From Stenotrophomonas maltophilia (GTDB lineage Bacteria > Pseudomonadota > Gammaproteobacteria > Xanthomonadales > Xanthomonadaceae): a stretch of DNA of 64,000 nt. The translations under genes and the position numbers were made by a program. Location: NCBI GenBank assembly GCA_009912235.1, contig WNDS01000001.1, forward strand, positions 372,001 through 436,000, read 5' to 3'. Position 1 is the stretch's first letter. Each line of letters begins with the position of its first letter. The notes under the pieces were generated by a model. The model made no database searches. It was not told where the DNA came from and saw only the letters and a program-made list of their open reading frames with translations. Shown here piece by piece: positions 44,045 to 53,324 of this stretch.

Positions 44045-45064
44045 ATGAACCGCATCGTCTGTTTCGGGGAGCTGCTGCTGCGGCTGGGCGCACCTGGCCG
44101 CGAACTGCTGCTGCAGTCGCCACAGCTGCAGGTGCACGTGGGCGGCGCTGAGGCTAATGTGGCCGTGTCGCTGGCGTGTTTCGGCCATGAGGCGGCCATG
44201 GTCAGCACGGTGACCGACTCCGCGTTGGGCCGGCACGCCGTGGCCGAACTGCGGCGGCACGGCGTGGATACGCGCGGCGTGCGCCAGGTCGACCGCGACC
44301 GCATGGGCCTGTACTTCTTGGCCACCGGCGCGGTGCAGCGCGCCAGTGAAGTGGTCTACGACCGCGCCGGTTCGGCGTTTGCCTGCAGCACGGCGGATGA
44401 GCATGACTGGCCCACGCTGCTGCAGGGGGCGCATTGGCTGCACCTGTCCGGGGTGAACCCCGCGCTGGGTGCGAATGTGGCCGAGACCGCGCTGACCGCC
44501 GCGCGCACCGCACGCGCGCTCGGTGTGCGCGTGTCGTTCGATGGCAACTACCGCCCGTCGCTGTGGCAGCGCTGGCAGGGCGATGCGCCGACCATCCTGC
44601 GGCAACTGTTCGCCGAGGCCGACATCGCCTTCGCCGACCATCGCGACATCGCGCTGGTGCTGGGCTAGACCTTCGCGCAGCCCGATGCAGTGGCACGCGT
44701 GGACGCCGTCGCGGTAGCAGCGTTCGCGGCCTTCCCCAACCTGCAATGGCTGGCCTGCACCCAACGCCAGCTGGTCAGCGCCGACCACCATGCGCTGGGC
44801 GCACTGCTGCTGGCCCGCGATGGCCGCCGCGCGCAGGCGCCGGTGCGGCAGCTGCAGGGCATCGTGGACCGTATCGGGGGTGGTGATGCGTTCGCCGCCG
44901 GCATCCTGCACGGCCTGCTCTCGCAGTTCGATGCCGAGACCACGGTGCGCTTCGGCCTGGCCGCCGCAGCGCTGAAGCATTCGATCCCGGGTGACTTCAA
45001 CCCGGTGCACGAGGCGGAGGTGCTGGCCCTGCTGGGCGAGGCGAGCCTGGACGTCCGCCGCTGA
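44045..45064 (+). pseudogene. kdgK: 2-keto-3-deoxygluconate kinase (PfkB family) with one internal stop
   Basis: About 339 codons. PfkB signatures: the N-terminal VHVGGAEANVAVSLACFG (about 34-51) and the C-terminal DRIGGGDAFAAGIL (about 276-289) with the catalytic Asp. KDG kinase phosphorylates KDG to KDPG for the Entner-Doudoroff aldolase, the last step of alginate use encoded here. A TAG at 44666-44668 interrupts ALVLG / TFAQPDAV in one frame; TGG, CAG or GAG would restore it. The ATG at 44045 follows GAGGGAAA. No KDPG aldolase gene lies in the window. Confidence 0.87.
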
Positions 45065-45080
45065 ACGTAACGCGTTACGT
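45065..45080. repeat. 16-bp perfect palindrome with TAACGCGTTA core
   Basis: ACGTAACGCGTTACGT, starting right after the kdgK stop codon. Same core as 17551-17568 and 32224-32241. Possible binding site; factor unknown. Confidence 0.75.
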
Positions 45081-45102
45081 AATGTGGTGCAGCAGGCCGC
45101 CC

Positions 45103-45354
45103 TCAACGCCCGCGCCAACGCCGCAGCAAGCGCTGGCGCCACGACCGCGTACGCTTGCGCAGCCGGTAGCTCAGCCGCTGGCAACCGGCCACCTGCAGCG
45201 CACCGACCAGCAGCTTGAGCAGCAGGTGCACGCCCAGCAGCGCAATGATGGTGACCAGCAGGCAATCCAGGGCTAGCACGTCGTTCGGTCCAGGCGTTGA
45301 GAGGGGCGGCGATGGGGCGCAACCGTTCCCGGTGGACCGGCCGGCACTGCGCAT
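45103..45354 (-). CDS. possible small basic single-span membrane protein
   Basis: The most convincing part is one hydrophobic helix (LLVTIIALLGVHLLLKLLVG) followed by a very basic tail (RLSYRLRKRTRSWRQRLLRR). The start is unclear: ATG at 45354 or a GTG at 45279 just before the helix. No ribosome-binding site is obvious for either. No family recognised. It fills the gap between kdgK and the pepsin-like gene on the opposite strand. Confidence 0.35.
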   Translation of the reverse strand: MRSAGRSTGNGCAPSPPLSTPGPNDVLALDCLLVTIIALLGVHLLLKLLVGALQVAGCQRLSYRLRKRTRSWRQRLLRRWRGR

Positions 45355-45603
45355 GGCACCTAGTTGAAGGCGGCTGCAGTGGGGAAACAAGAGCGGGTTA
45401 CAGGCGCGGACAAAGACGCGCGCGGCGGTCAAGAAACGGTCTGGATCGGTTACGCAACGTCACCCGGCTAGGCCGCCACGGGCCAAAGATGAATCGGCAG
45501 GCAATGCGTTGCGGCCGCCACCCGTCCGGCACATTGCGGCCGCCGGCATTGGCCGTATTCTCCGGCGCATACCGCCTGCCCTGCCCCTGCTGGAAACCTC
45601 CCG

Positions 45604-46623
45604 ATGCTGCCTCGCTCCGTCTCCTGTCTGCTGGGTAGTGCCCTGCTGATGCTGGCCACCACCGGCGCTGCCCACGCCATGGCGCGCGAGGTGGTTCCGA
45701 TCCACCAGACCCGCATGGCCAACGGCGATCTGCGCTACAGCGTGACGGTGCAGATTGGTGCCCGCGCCGTGGAAGCACAGCTGGACACCGGCTCGGTCGG
45801 TTTGCGGGTAATGCCGGGCGTGCTGCACAACGAGGACGCCATGCTCACCGACGCGCCCTCCAAGGAGAGCTACGGCAGTGGCGTCCACCTGGAAGGCCGC
45901 ATCGCGCAGGCGGAGATCGGCTTCGGGCAGGCCCGCCAGCGCGTTCCGATCCAGTGGGTGAACAGCGTCTTCTGCGATCCACAGCGCCCCACATGCATGG
46001 CGTCGTGGGTGCCGCAGCAGGCGTTCCTGATCGGCGGCGGTGACCCGCGCAAGGGCGAAGGCTACAAGGCCATCCTGGGCATCGGCATGTACCGTTCGGC
46101 GGCCATCAACTCGCTGCTGGCGATGGGTGGGCGCTGGCTGGTGCTGCTGCCGCTACCCGGCCAGCGTGAGCCGGGCCAGCTCATCCTCAACCCGACGCCG
46201 GAAGAAACGCAGGGCTTCCGCGCCGTCAGCCTGCAACCCGCGACCGCCAAGCCCGGCGACCGCGTGCCGTACTGGAAGGATCATGCGCTGCAGAGCTGCA
46301 TCATGCGCATGGACACCGGCGAGAAGCAGTGCGCTGACAGCATCCTGGACACCGGCGCGGCCGGCTTCCGCGTCTCCGCTGCCGACAGCCACCCGGCCTG
46401 GCCGGAAGGCACCGAAGCGCACTACAACCTGCTGATGGCCGACGGCACGCAGCTGGGCCAGCACTTCCGCGTCAGCCGCAAAAGCCCGGACTACGTGCGC
46501 TTCAGCAGCAACAAGGGCACGCCGTTCACCGGCATCAATGCCGGGCTGCTGACCTACTTCGACAACGCCGTGCTGTATGACCAGCAGGCCGGCCTGATCG
46601 CCCTGCGCGCACGCGCGCACTGA
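45604..46623 (+). CDS. exported pepsin-like aspartic protease homologue
   Basis: 339 aa with a signal peptide (LLGSALLMLATTGAAHAM). Two D-T-G motifs occur, AQLDTGSVGLRV (about 59-70) and SILDTGAAGFRV (about 253-264), giving the two-lobed active site of pepsin-type enzymes in one chain; retropepsin-like bacterial proteins have only one. Cys residues around FCDPQRPTCMA and QSCIMRMDTGEKQC suggest disulfides in the periplasm. Bacterial pepsin homologues are uncommon; activity here is unproven. It stands alone, convergent with the AraC gene. Confidence 0.75.
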   Translation: MLPRSVSCLLGSALLMLATTGAAHAMAREVVPIHQTRMANGDLRYSVTVQIGARAVEAQLDTGSVGLRVMPGVLHNEDAMLTDAPSKESYGSGVHLEGRIAQAEIGFGQARQRVPIQWVNSVFCDPQRPTCMASWVPQQAFLIGGGDPRKGEGYKAILGIGMYRSAAINSLLAMGGRWLVLLPLPGQREPGQLILNPTPEETQGFRAVSLQPATAKPGDRVPYWKDHALQSCIMRMDTGEKQCADSILDTGAAGFRVSAADSHPAWPEGTEAHYNLLMADGTQLGQHFRVSRKSPDYVRFSSNKGTPFTGINAGLLTYFDNAVLYDQQAGLIALRARAH

Positions 46624-46647
46624 CCGTGCTGCGCAGGCCGGTGCAGC

Positions 46648-47445
46648 TCAGCGCAGGCTGGCGAAGTACTGCGCCGGCGGCTTGCCCAGCGCCTTCTTGA
46701 ACATGTTGATGAAGGCGGTGACCGAGTCGTAGCCGAGTTCCATCGCCGCCCCCTGCACCGAGGCACCGGCGGCCAGTTCGCGCAGCGCCAGCATCAGGTG
46801 GAACTGCTGCCGCCAGCGCCCGAAGGTCAGGCCGGTGTGCTGCCGGATCAACCGCGCAAGGCTGCGTTCGCCGATCGCCAGCCGCGCGGCCCAGTCGGCC
46901 AGGGTTGCGCGGTCGTCGGGCTGCCGGATGAGCGCATCAGCCATGTGCCGCAGCGTCGGGTGGCTGGACATGGGCAGATGCAGGCGCGCCACCGGCGCCA
47001 GGGTCAACTGCTCCAGCAGTACGCCAGCCACCCGCAACGAGGCACCGTGCAGCGGCACCCCGCGCGGCAGATCAGCCAGGTATTCGATCATCTCGCGCAG
47101 CATCGGGCTGATTTCAAGCGTGCAGCAGGCCGCAGGCAGCGCCGCCGCACCAGGCTCGATGAACAGATAGCTGATGCGTGCGTTGTGCGTGCCGTGGTTG
47201 CTGTGCGGCATGTCGCCGGGAATCCACACCGCATGCTGCGGCGGCACCATCCACAGGCCATCGGGCACGCGGCAGGTCACCGCGCCATGCCGGGCCACCA
47301 CCAGCTGGCCCTTGCGGTGCTGGTGGGTGGGCAGCTCCACGTCGTCGCTCTGGTCCACCTCCAGCCGCAGCGCGACCACCGGCTCGCCATCGGCATCGGG
47401 GTCGAAATGGCGCCACAGCTGCGCCAGCGAACTGCGGATTGTCAT
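46648..47445 (-). CDS. AraC-family regulator, NimR-like
   Basis: 265 aa. N-terminal cupin sensor (QLVVARHGAVTCRVPDGLWM, VWIPGDMPHSN) and C-terminal double HTH (ATLADWAARLAIGERSLARL; GASVQGAAMELGYDSVTAFI). The closest known arrangement is E. coli NimR (YeaM), which regulates the divergent nimT gene for 2-nitroimidazole efflux; here too a CynX/NimT-type transporter is divergent, 87 bases away. So it probably controls that transporter. Ligand not evident. Confidence 0.8.
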   Translation of the reverse strand: MTIRSSLAQLWRHFDPDADGEPVVALRLEVDQSDDVELPTHQHRKGQLVVARHGAVTCRVPDGLWMVPPQHAVWIPGDMPHSNHGTHNARISYLFIEPGAAALPAACCTLEISPMLREMIEYLADLPRGVPLHGASLRVAGVLLEQLTLAPVARLHLPMSSHPTLRHMADALIRQPDDRATLADWAARLAIGERSLARLIRQHTGLTFGRWRQQFHLMLALRELAAGASVQGAAMELGYDSVTAFINMFKKALGKPPAQYFASLR

Positions 47446-47532
47446 GATTCAGCGATTACCTGTCTTTCCTTGCATATTATCGCCAAACACAGGCCGGTAT
47501 CGTGGCGCCGCTCACCCCCACCCACGCCTGTC

Positions 47533-48738
47533 ATGAACCTTGCCTCCCGCCGCCCCAGCGGTGAACTGACCCTGCTGGTCGGCATCCTGCTGATCGCCGC
47601 CTGCCTGCGCGCTCCTTTTACCGGCATTCCGCCGGTGCTGGGCCGTATCGCAGCGGATTTCCATCTCAGCACCGCGCTGGCCGGGGCCATCACCACGCTG
47701 CCCCTGCTCGCCTTCGCCCTGCTCTCGCCGGTCAGCGCTCTGCTGGCGCAGCGCTTCGGCCAGGCCCGCACGCTGCTGCATGGCCTGCTGGCGATCGCTG
47801 CCGGCATCGCACTGCGCTCGGCCGGCGCCGAATGGGCGCTGTTCGCCGGCACCGCCCTGCTGGGGGTCGGCATCGCTGTGGGCAACGTGCTGCTTCCCAG
47901 CCTGATCAAGCGCAGCTTCCCCAACAGCATCGCCTCGCTCACCGGCGCCTATGCGCTGACCATGGGCGTGGCCGCTACCGCGGGCTCCGCCCTGATGGTG
48001 CCGATGGCCGATGCCTGGGGCTGGCAGGTGACGCTGGCCAGCTTCCTGGTGTTGCCGCTGGCGGCCATTGCTGTCTGGTTGCCGCAGCTGCGTGGCGAGC
48101 GGGCGGCGGCCGCCGCAAGCGGCCCTGCTGTCGCTACCACGCCCCAAGCCGCACCGCGCATCTGGCGTTCGGCGCTGGCCTGGCAGGTCACCTTGTTCCT
48201 CGGGCTCAACTCGGTGATGAGCTACATCGCCATCGGCTGGCTGCCGGCGATGCTGATGGAGGCCGGCCGCAGCCAGGCGCAGGCCGGCAGCCTGCACGGC
48301 GTGCTGCAGCTGGCCATCGCCGTGCCGGGTCTGGTCATCGGGCCACTGCTGCGCCGCATGCATGACCAGCGCCTGGCCGCCAGCGGCTCAGCAGCGTGCA
48401 TGGCCGCCGCCTTCCTCGACCTGGCGGTGCTGCCACAGTTCGCGCTGGCATGGTGCATCCTGCTTGGCATCGGCTCGGGCACGGGCTTCATTCTCGGCCT
48501 GTCCTTCGTCGGGCTGCGCACGCGCACGCCGCAGCAGGCCGTGGCGCTGTCCGGCATGGCCCAGTGCGTGGGCTACCTGCTGGCGGCTTCGGGGCCGGTA
48601 CTGATGGGCGGGCTGCACGATGCACTGGCCGGCTGGCAGGTGCCGCTGCTGGTCTGCACGGCGCTGGCGCTGCTGGAAGCACTGATGGGATGGCTGGCCG
48701 GACGCAACCACAGCATTGGCGCCGAGCATCGCGGCTGA
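47533..48738 (+). CDS. MFS transporter, CynX/NimT family
   Basis: 401-aa, 12-helix major facilitator. Start LTLLVGILLIAACLRAPFTG and the segment LPSLIKRSFPNSIASLTGAY (about 118-137) are typical of the CynX/NimT cyanate/nitroimidazole group. Divergent from an AraC gene resembling NimR, which supports a drug-efflux role rather than cyanate uptake; no cyanase gene is nearby. The ATG at 47533 gives a short cytoplasmic N-terminus. Frame intact. Confidence 0.82.
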   Translation: MNLASRRPSGELTLLVGILLIAACLRAPFTGIPPVLGRIAADFHLSTALAGAITTLPLLAFALLSPVSALLAQRFGQARTLLHGLLAIAAGIALRSAGAEWALFAGTALLGVGIAVGNVLLPSLIKRSFPNSIASLTGAYALTMGVAATAGSALMVPMADAWGWQVTLASFLVLPLAAIAVWLPQLRGERAAAAASGPAVATTPQAAPRIWRSALAWQVTLFLGLNSVMSYIAIGWLPAMLMEAGRSQAQAGSLHGVLQLAIAVPGLVIGPLLRRMHDQRLAASGSAACMAAAFLDLAVLPQFALAWCILLGIGSGTGFILGLSFVGLRTRTPQQAVALSGMAQCVGYLLAASGPVLMGGLHDALAGWQVPLLVCTALALLEALMGWLAGRNHSIGAEHRG

Positions 48739-48912
48739 GCATCGGGACTGAGCCCGCCGTCTTGATAGCCCAGCACTCTTTCCGCCGGGCATTCAATCCA
48801 CAACATCAATCACAAAATAGGAATGTTCGTAATCCTTCGAGGGTTGCGGGCCATGGCGCCCTCGCGCGCGCCAGAATGAGGGCAACGCTCCCGGGCGTCG
48901 AGCACCCTGCGC

Positions 48913-49538
48913 ATGAATGGAATCCCTTTGCATCCACCGGTCCGCATCGCCCTGCTGGACGACCACGAGATCATGCGTCGCGGCACCGGCCACCACCTGT
49001 CATTCGACCGCCGCCTGCAGGTGGTGGCCAACTGCAGCACCGCTGAATGCCTGCTCGCGCGCCTGCAGCAGACCCCGGCCGATGTGGCCGTGATCGACTA
49101 CGCGCTGGGGCTGGACGACCTGCCCGGGGAATCGGTGGTGGAGCGGCTGCAGCAGGCACACCCGGCCTGCGCCTGCTGATGTTCTCCGCGCGTGCGCCGA
49201 TGGCCGTGGTCAACCAGCTGCTCGACCGCGGCATGGCCGGCTTCGTCAGCAAGGCTGCGCCCCTGCAGGAGCTGTCCGAGGCGATCCAGCGGGTGGCGCA
49301 GGGCCAGCGCCACGTCCCCGCGGCCTGCACCCTGGCCGAAGACCGTGGCGAGTTGAGTCGCAGCGAACGCGAGGTGCTGCGTGCCTGGCTGGGCGGCATG
49401 ACCATTTCGGAGATTGCACTGACGCGCCACCGGAGCCTGAAGACCATCAGCACGCAGAAGATTGCCGCCCTGCGCAAGCTCGGCCTGCGCAACGATGCCG
49501 AGCTGTATGCCATGCGCCAGCAACTGGAAGCACTGTGA
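48913..49538 (+). pseudogene. NarL/LuxR-family response regulator with one frameshift
   Basis: Receiver domain followed by a LuxR HTH, about 208 codons. Acidic pair in ALLDDHE, phospho-acceptor Asp in VIDYALG (about residue 59), Lys in FVSKAAP, HTH LSRSEREVLRAWLGGMTISE and KTISTQKIAALRKLGL. The frame breaks near 49164: GG where GGG would give QAHPGLRLLMFSAR. It ends GTGA, overlapping the start of the hybrid kinase by four bases. BvgA/EvgA-type partner of that kinase. A real loss would leave the kinase without its regulator. Confidence 0.85.
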
Positions 49539-51904
49539 GCCCGCGCGGGGCTCTGGCGGCGCTGCTGGGCACTGCGCTGGTGATCGCCGCCAGCGTGCAC
49601 GCGGACGTGGCCGACCGCAGTTGGCTGCCGGGCAGCCAGGCGAGCATTGCGCTGGACCCGGCGCAGCGACCGCTGCTGGGCGATGGTGATCCGCGCCGCG
49701 CGCCGGCCAGCGTGACCGAAGGCTACGCCCGCCTGGTCGCCCGGCAGACCGGCCTGCACTTCGTGACCCACCCGCAGCCCGATGCCGGCGCGGCACTGGC
49801 AGCAGTCTGCACCGAGCGCGCCGACCTGGTGCTGGCGCTGCTGCTCGACCCGCTTGATCCCCTGCCGTGCCACGACCTGACCGTGGCCCGTGATTTCATG
49901 CAGGCCGCCTCGCTGCTGGCGGTGCGGCGCGACAGCGGCGGCCCGCGCCACCTGCACCAGCTGAAGCCTGATGCGCTGCTGGCAGTGGTCGAGGGCGGCG
50001 CCTACCCGGCATGGCTGCGAGACCACTTCCCACACATCCGCCAGCTGCGGCTGCCGGACATGTCCACGGTGCTGGGCGCGGTGGAATCCGGCATCGCCAC
50101 TGCGGCGATCGGCATCGATGGGGTGATGGTGCCGCTGGTATGCGGCCCGTTTTCCACCACGCTGGAAGCCCACCGCCTGCTGGACCCTGCACCGGCCCGG
50201 CTGACCCTGCGGGCACGCGCGCAGGACCACGCCCTGATGGCCCGCATCAACCACGGCCTGACCGCCGCGCCGTCGGCCGACCATGCGCGGATGATGGCGC
50301 TGTGGTCCCGTACCTCCGCGACGATGACCACCGATGCCCTGCTGCTGGCGCTGAAGCGCCACCATGGCCTGCTGGCCGCCAACGTCACGACCATCGCAGC
50401 GCTGATGCTGGGCATTGCCTGCCAGCTGCGTCGCGCGCAGCTGCAGGCCATGGCCGAGAGCGCGCACAAGAGCCGCTTCATCGGCATGATGAGCCACGAA
50501 GTGCGCAACTCGGCGCAGGCAGTGATGGCCTCCATCGACCTGCTGGGCCATTCGGCGCTGCAGAAGGAACAGCGTGAACTGGTCTCGGCCGCCGGTGCAG
50601 CCGGCGACGCCCTGCGCGGCCTGCTCAACCGCAGCATGGATTTCGCGCGGATGTCGGCCGGCCAGCTGCAGCCGCAGCCACGCGCCTGCGATCTGCGTGC
50701 ACTGGCCGAACAAGCGCTGCTGGCCATCGGCCCGGGCGCCAGCCGCAAGGGGCTGCGCACAACGCTGCGCCTCGCGCCCGATCCGCTGCCGGTGGTACAG
50801 GTCGATCCGCACTGCTTGCGCCAGATCCTGGACAACCTGCTGGGCAACGCGGTGAAGTTCACCGACACCGGCAGTATCGACGTGCGCCTGGAGCTGGACC
50901 CCGCCGATGCGCCGGCGTGGTTGCGTCTGGATGTGGTCGACAGCGGCGTGGGCATCGAGCCGGCGCAACTGACCGAGCGCTTCACCGCCTTCCGCCAGGG
51001 CGAAGCCGGCCGCCAGCGTGGCGGCAGCGGCCTGGGGCTCACGATCAGCCAGGAACTGGCGCGCCTGATGGGCGGAGACATATCGGTACGCAGCGTGCGC
51101 GGCCATGGCAGCTGTTTCACCCTGCGCGTGCCGGTGGCAGCGGCCGACGACACGCCGTTGCCTGCAGCCGAGGCGCCCGCCAATGGCCGCGCCCTGTGCG
51201 GGCTGCGCGTCGCGTTGGTGGAGGATTACGACCTCAACCGCGACGTCATTGCCAGGCAGCTGCGCCAGCACGGCGCAGCCGTCAGCACGTTCGGCGATGG
51301 CCCATCAGCACTGGCGGGTGTGGCGGCACAGCCGGCCGAACTGGTGCTGCTGGATATCGGCATGGACGGCATGGACGGCTACCAGCTGGCGCGGGCGATC
51401 CGCGCGCTCGACGGTACAGGCCGCGTGCGGCCGCGCATCCTGGCGCTGTCAGCCGACACCTGCCCCGAACATCAGCGGCGCTGCCAGGCGGCCGGGATGG
51501 ATGGCAACCTGAGCAAGCCGCTGCACCTGCCCGCACTGTTGGCGCTGCTTGGCGCGCCTACCGACAGCACAGCGGAAACCGGCGCAACGGATGACGTGCC
51601 CACCCATGCGTATCTGGACGCGATCAGCACCGAACTGCCCGGCCTGCTGGAGGCCATCCGCCAATGCGACGCCACGGGGTTGCGGCATCGTGCGCACCGC
51701 CTGCAGGGGCTGGCGCAGATGCTGGGGGAAACGGCGTGGTCGGAGATGGCCAGCGACCTGTGGGAACTGGCTGTGGAAGCGCCGGCCGGCAGACGGGGCC
51801 ATGACACCCTGGACTGGGCCGATGCCCAGCGGCTGGCCGTGCAGCTGGCCAGCCAGCACGCAGCGCGGCAGCACCCGCAGGTGCCGCCGGCTGCACAGAG
51901 CTGA
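49535..51904 (+). CDS. hybrid sensor histidine kinase, BvgS/EvgS-like
   Basis: 789 aa, starting at a GTG inside the stop of the response regulator. Domains in order: signal segment, one periplasmic SBP_bac_3-like sensor domain (about 30-250), a transmembrane helix (about 278-296), HisKA with phospho-His in MMSHEVRNS (about 320), HATPase (LDNLLGNAVKFTD; GSGLGLTIS), receiver with Asp in LVLLDIGMDGMDG (about 605), and Hpt with HRLQGLA (about 720). The three-step phosphorelay is that of BvgS/EvgS, which have two sensor domains; here only one fits. Signal unknown. Confidence 0.88.
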   Translation: MSPRGALAALLGTALVIAASVHADVADRSWLPGSQASIALDPAQRPLLGDGDPRRAPASVTEGYARLVARQTGLHFVTHPQPDAGAALAAVCTERADLVLALLLDPLDPLPCHDLTVARDFMQAASLLAVRRDSGGPRHLHQLKPDALLAVVEGGAYPAWLRDHFPHIRQLRLPDMSTVLGAVESGIATAAIGIDGVMVPLVCGPFSTTLEAHRLLDPAPARLTLRARAQDHALMARINHGLTAAPSADHARMMALWSRTSATMTTDALLLALKRHHGLLAANVTTIAALMLGIACQLRRAQLQAMAESAHKSRFIGMMSHEVRNSAQAVMASIDLLGHSALQKEQRELVSAAGAAGDALRGLLNRSMDFARMSAGQLQPQPRACDLRALAEQALLAIGPGASRKGLRTTLRLAPDPLPVVQVDPHCLRQILDNLLGNAVKFTDTGSIDVRLELDPADAPAWLRLDVVDSGVGIEPAQLTERFTAFRQGEAGRQRGGSGLGLTISQELARLMGGDISVRSVRGHGSCFTLRVPVAAADDTPLPAAEAPANGRALCGLRVALVEDYDLNRDVIARQLRQHGAAVSTFGDGPSALAGVAAQPAELVLLDIGMDGMDGYQLARAIRALDGTGRVRPRILALSADTCPEHQRRCQAAGMDGNLSKPLHLPALLALLGAPTDSTAETGATDDVPTHAYLDAISTELPGLLEAIRQCDATGLRHRAHRLQGLAQMLGETAWSEMASDLWELAVEAPAGRRGHDTLDWADAQRLAVQLASQHAARQHPQVPPAAQS

Positions 51905-52657
51905 TCAACCGGCGCGGACGCTCAGGCGGTTGGTCAGGTCACTGAAGCGGCCCAGCGACATCAGGTGCTGGTTGGCCAGCGACAGCCAGCCCTTGCGGTG
52001 CCAATCGATCACGGTGGCGTCCGGCAGGTCGCGCAGCTTCTCGGCATCGATCACCTGGAAGCCATTGAGGTTGAACTCGCGGCCATCGTTGGTGCGCACG
52101 GTGGCGTTGCGCACCACCAGCAGATCGTTGTCCTTCAACGCCTGCGAGAACTCGCGGGTCTGCTCGTGCTCGCGGGTGAACTGGCCGCAGAAGTCCAGTG
52201 CGTTCTGCACGATCTCTTCGGCCTTGCCGTTGGCGAACAGCGGCTGGCCTTCGTCGCCACCCTTCACCACGCGCTCGCTGTCCTCGTCCAGGCCCAGCAG
52301 GAACTGGTTCTCTTCACCGGTGTCGATGAAGATGAACGGGTGGCGGCGCACGTAGGCCGGAATGTAGCTGGCGGCATCCCATTCACCCTCGGTGACGAAC
52401 AGGTTGTCTTCGGCCACGCCTACGGCCGCCATCGGCACGGCGGCGTCGCCGGCGAACAGGATCGGGTAGTGGTGCAGGGCCAGCGAGAACTCGCCCACCA
52501 CCAGCGGAATCGAATTGGTGGCAGCGGCGAAGCTCAGCTTGCCCGGCAGGATCCGGACATCGGCATGTACATCGGCCTGCAGCGGCACCGGGCGGTTGTA
52601 GAACAGGGGGGCACTGGACGGAGCAGCTTCGGTCGGGGTGTCGCTTGCGGTGGTCAT
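51905..52657 (-). CDS. SapC family protein
   Basis: 250-aa SapC family protein. Landmarks are NSIPLVVGEFSLALHHYPIL (about 44-63), IPAYVRRHPFIFID (about 98-111) and the C-terminal WHRKGWLSLANQHLMSLGRF. The family is named after a Campylobacter S-layer secretion gene, but in Xanthomonadales it usually sits near receptors and its function is unclear. No signal peptide. The ATG at 52655-52657 was chosen; codons further upstream look non-coding. Convergent with the kinase gene, immediately adjacent. Confidence 0.85.
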   Translation of the reverse strand: MTTASDTPTEAAPSSAPLFYNRPVPLQADVHADVRILPGKLSFAAATNSIPLVVGEFSLALHHYPILFAGDAAVPMAAVGVAEDNLFVTEGEWDAASYIPAYVRRHPFIFIDTGEENQFLLGLDEDSERVVKGGDEGQPLFANGKAEEIVQNALDFCGQFTREHEQTREFSQALKDNDLLVVRNATVRTNDGREFNLNGFQVIDAEKLRDLPDATVIDWHRKGWLSLANQHLMSLGRFSDLTNRLSVRAG

Positions 52658-52768
52658 TGCGGTAACCGTGTCTTTCGTGCGCGCCTTCCTTCCCGGGCGC
52701 GCAGGCGGGAACAACCTGAACCCCGCATTATCAACAAGCACGGTGACAAGAGCCACCCCGGCGTGAAA

Positions 52769-53041
52769 TTACTTCAGCTGGAGCGGATAGCGCTGCCAGA
52801 GCACATGCACCAGGAACCCGGTCAGTTCAGCATCGCGGTTGCTGATGGCCGCGCGGATCTTGTCCAGCAGCACGGTGTCGCTGCACTGGCGCACATCGGC
52901 GTGGTTGGCCTGCCCTGCCCGGCGCGCACGGTAGCGTGCGGCACGCTGTGCATCGCTCATTGCGTACCCGAACTTGGGCGGACGCCCCCGCTTGCGCGGC
53001 AGGGTCAGCTCCAGGGTTCCAGGGTCGTTGTCGTCACGCAT
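52769..53041 (-). CDS. small basic protein with AT-hook-like motif
   Basis: 90 aa. The segment LPRKRGRPPKFGYAMSDAQR (about 14-33) contains the RGRPPK core of an AT-hook, followed by a basic helix (AARYRARRAG) and a C-terminal helix ending WQRYPLQLK. It probably binds DNA, perhaps AT-rich minor grooves. Target unknown. It lies 111 bases upstream of SapC on the same strand. Confidence 0.7.
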   Translation of the reverse strand: MRDDNDPGTLELTLPRKRGRPPKFGYAMSDAQRAARYRARRAGQANHADVRQCSDTVLLDKIRAAISNRDAELTGFLVHVLWQRYPLQLK

Positions 53042-53176
53042 GGGGCGATGGCTGGCGGCGGCGGGCGGAAGGGGGAGCGCAATTTATCGTGAGGCATCAC
53101 TTTAATCCAGCTTTTTCAGCATGAAATGCTGCACCGCCGCGAAGATGTGCGCGAAAATCCGGAATGCGGGATGCCC

Positions 53177-53266
53177 GGTAGAGTCGACTGTTAGTCGACT
53201 GCTTTTCGCTCAGACCGCGAAAACCCCGCGCTGCGCGCGCCAGTCGACTGACAGTCGACTCTACCC
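53177..53266. repeat. SMAG-type palindromic repeat pair (GTAG elements)
   Basis: Two inverted units, GTAGAGTCGACTGTTAGTCG (from 53178) and CAGTCGACTGACAGTCGACT ending CTAC at 53264. The GTAG head and GTCGAC stem are those of the S. maltophilia GTAG REP family, here as a head-to-head dimer. It lies between the AT-hook gene and the EF-G terminator. Confidence 0.85.
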
Positions 53267-53282
53267 CCCTTCCGCCTCACAC

Positions 53283-53309
53283 AAAAAAAGGAGCCCGTCA
53301 CCGGGCTCC
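53283..53309 (-). terminator. intrinsic terminator of the EF-G paralogue gene
   Basis: On the minus strand a GGAGCCCG/CGGGCTCC stem is followed by seven T. It begins 16 bases after the stop codon. Confidence 0.88.
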
Positions 53310-53324
53310 CTTCGTTGCTGCACT

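Noticed and set aside
42803..45322. Minus-strand frame of 839 codons opposite the esterase and KDG kinase
   Set aside because: Shadow of two well-supported plus-strand genes; no domain, wrong composition.
45604..46623. Retroviral-type (single DTG) bacterial protease
   Set aside because: Two DTG motifs about 190 residues apart fit a two-lobed pepsin fold better.
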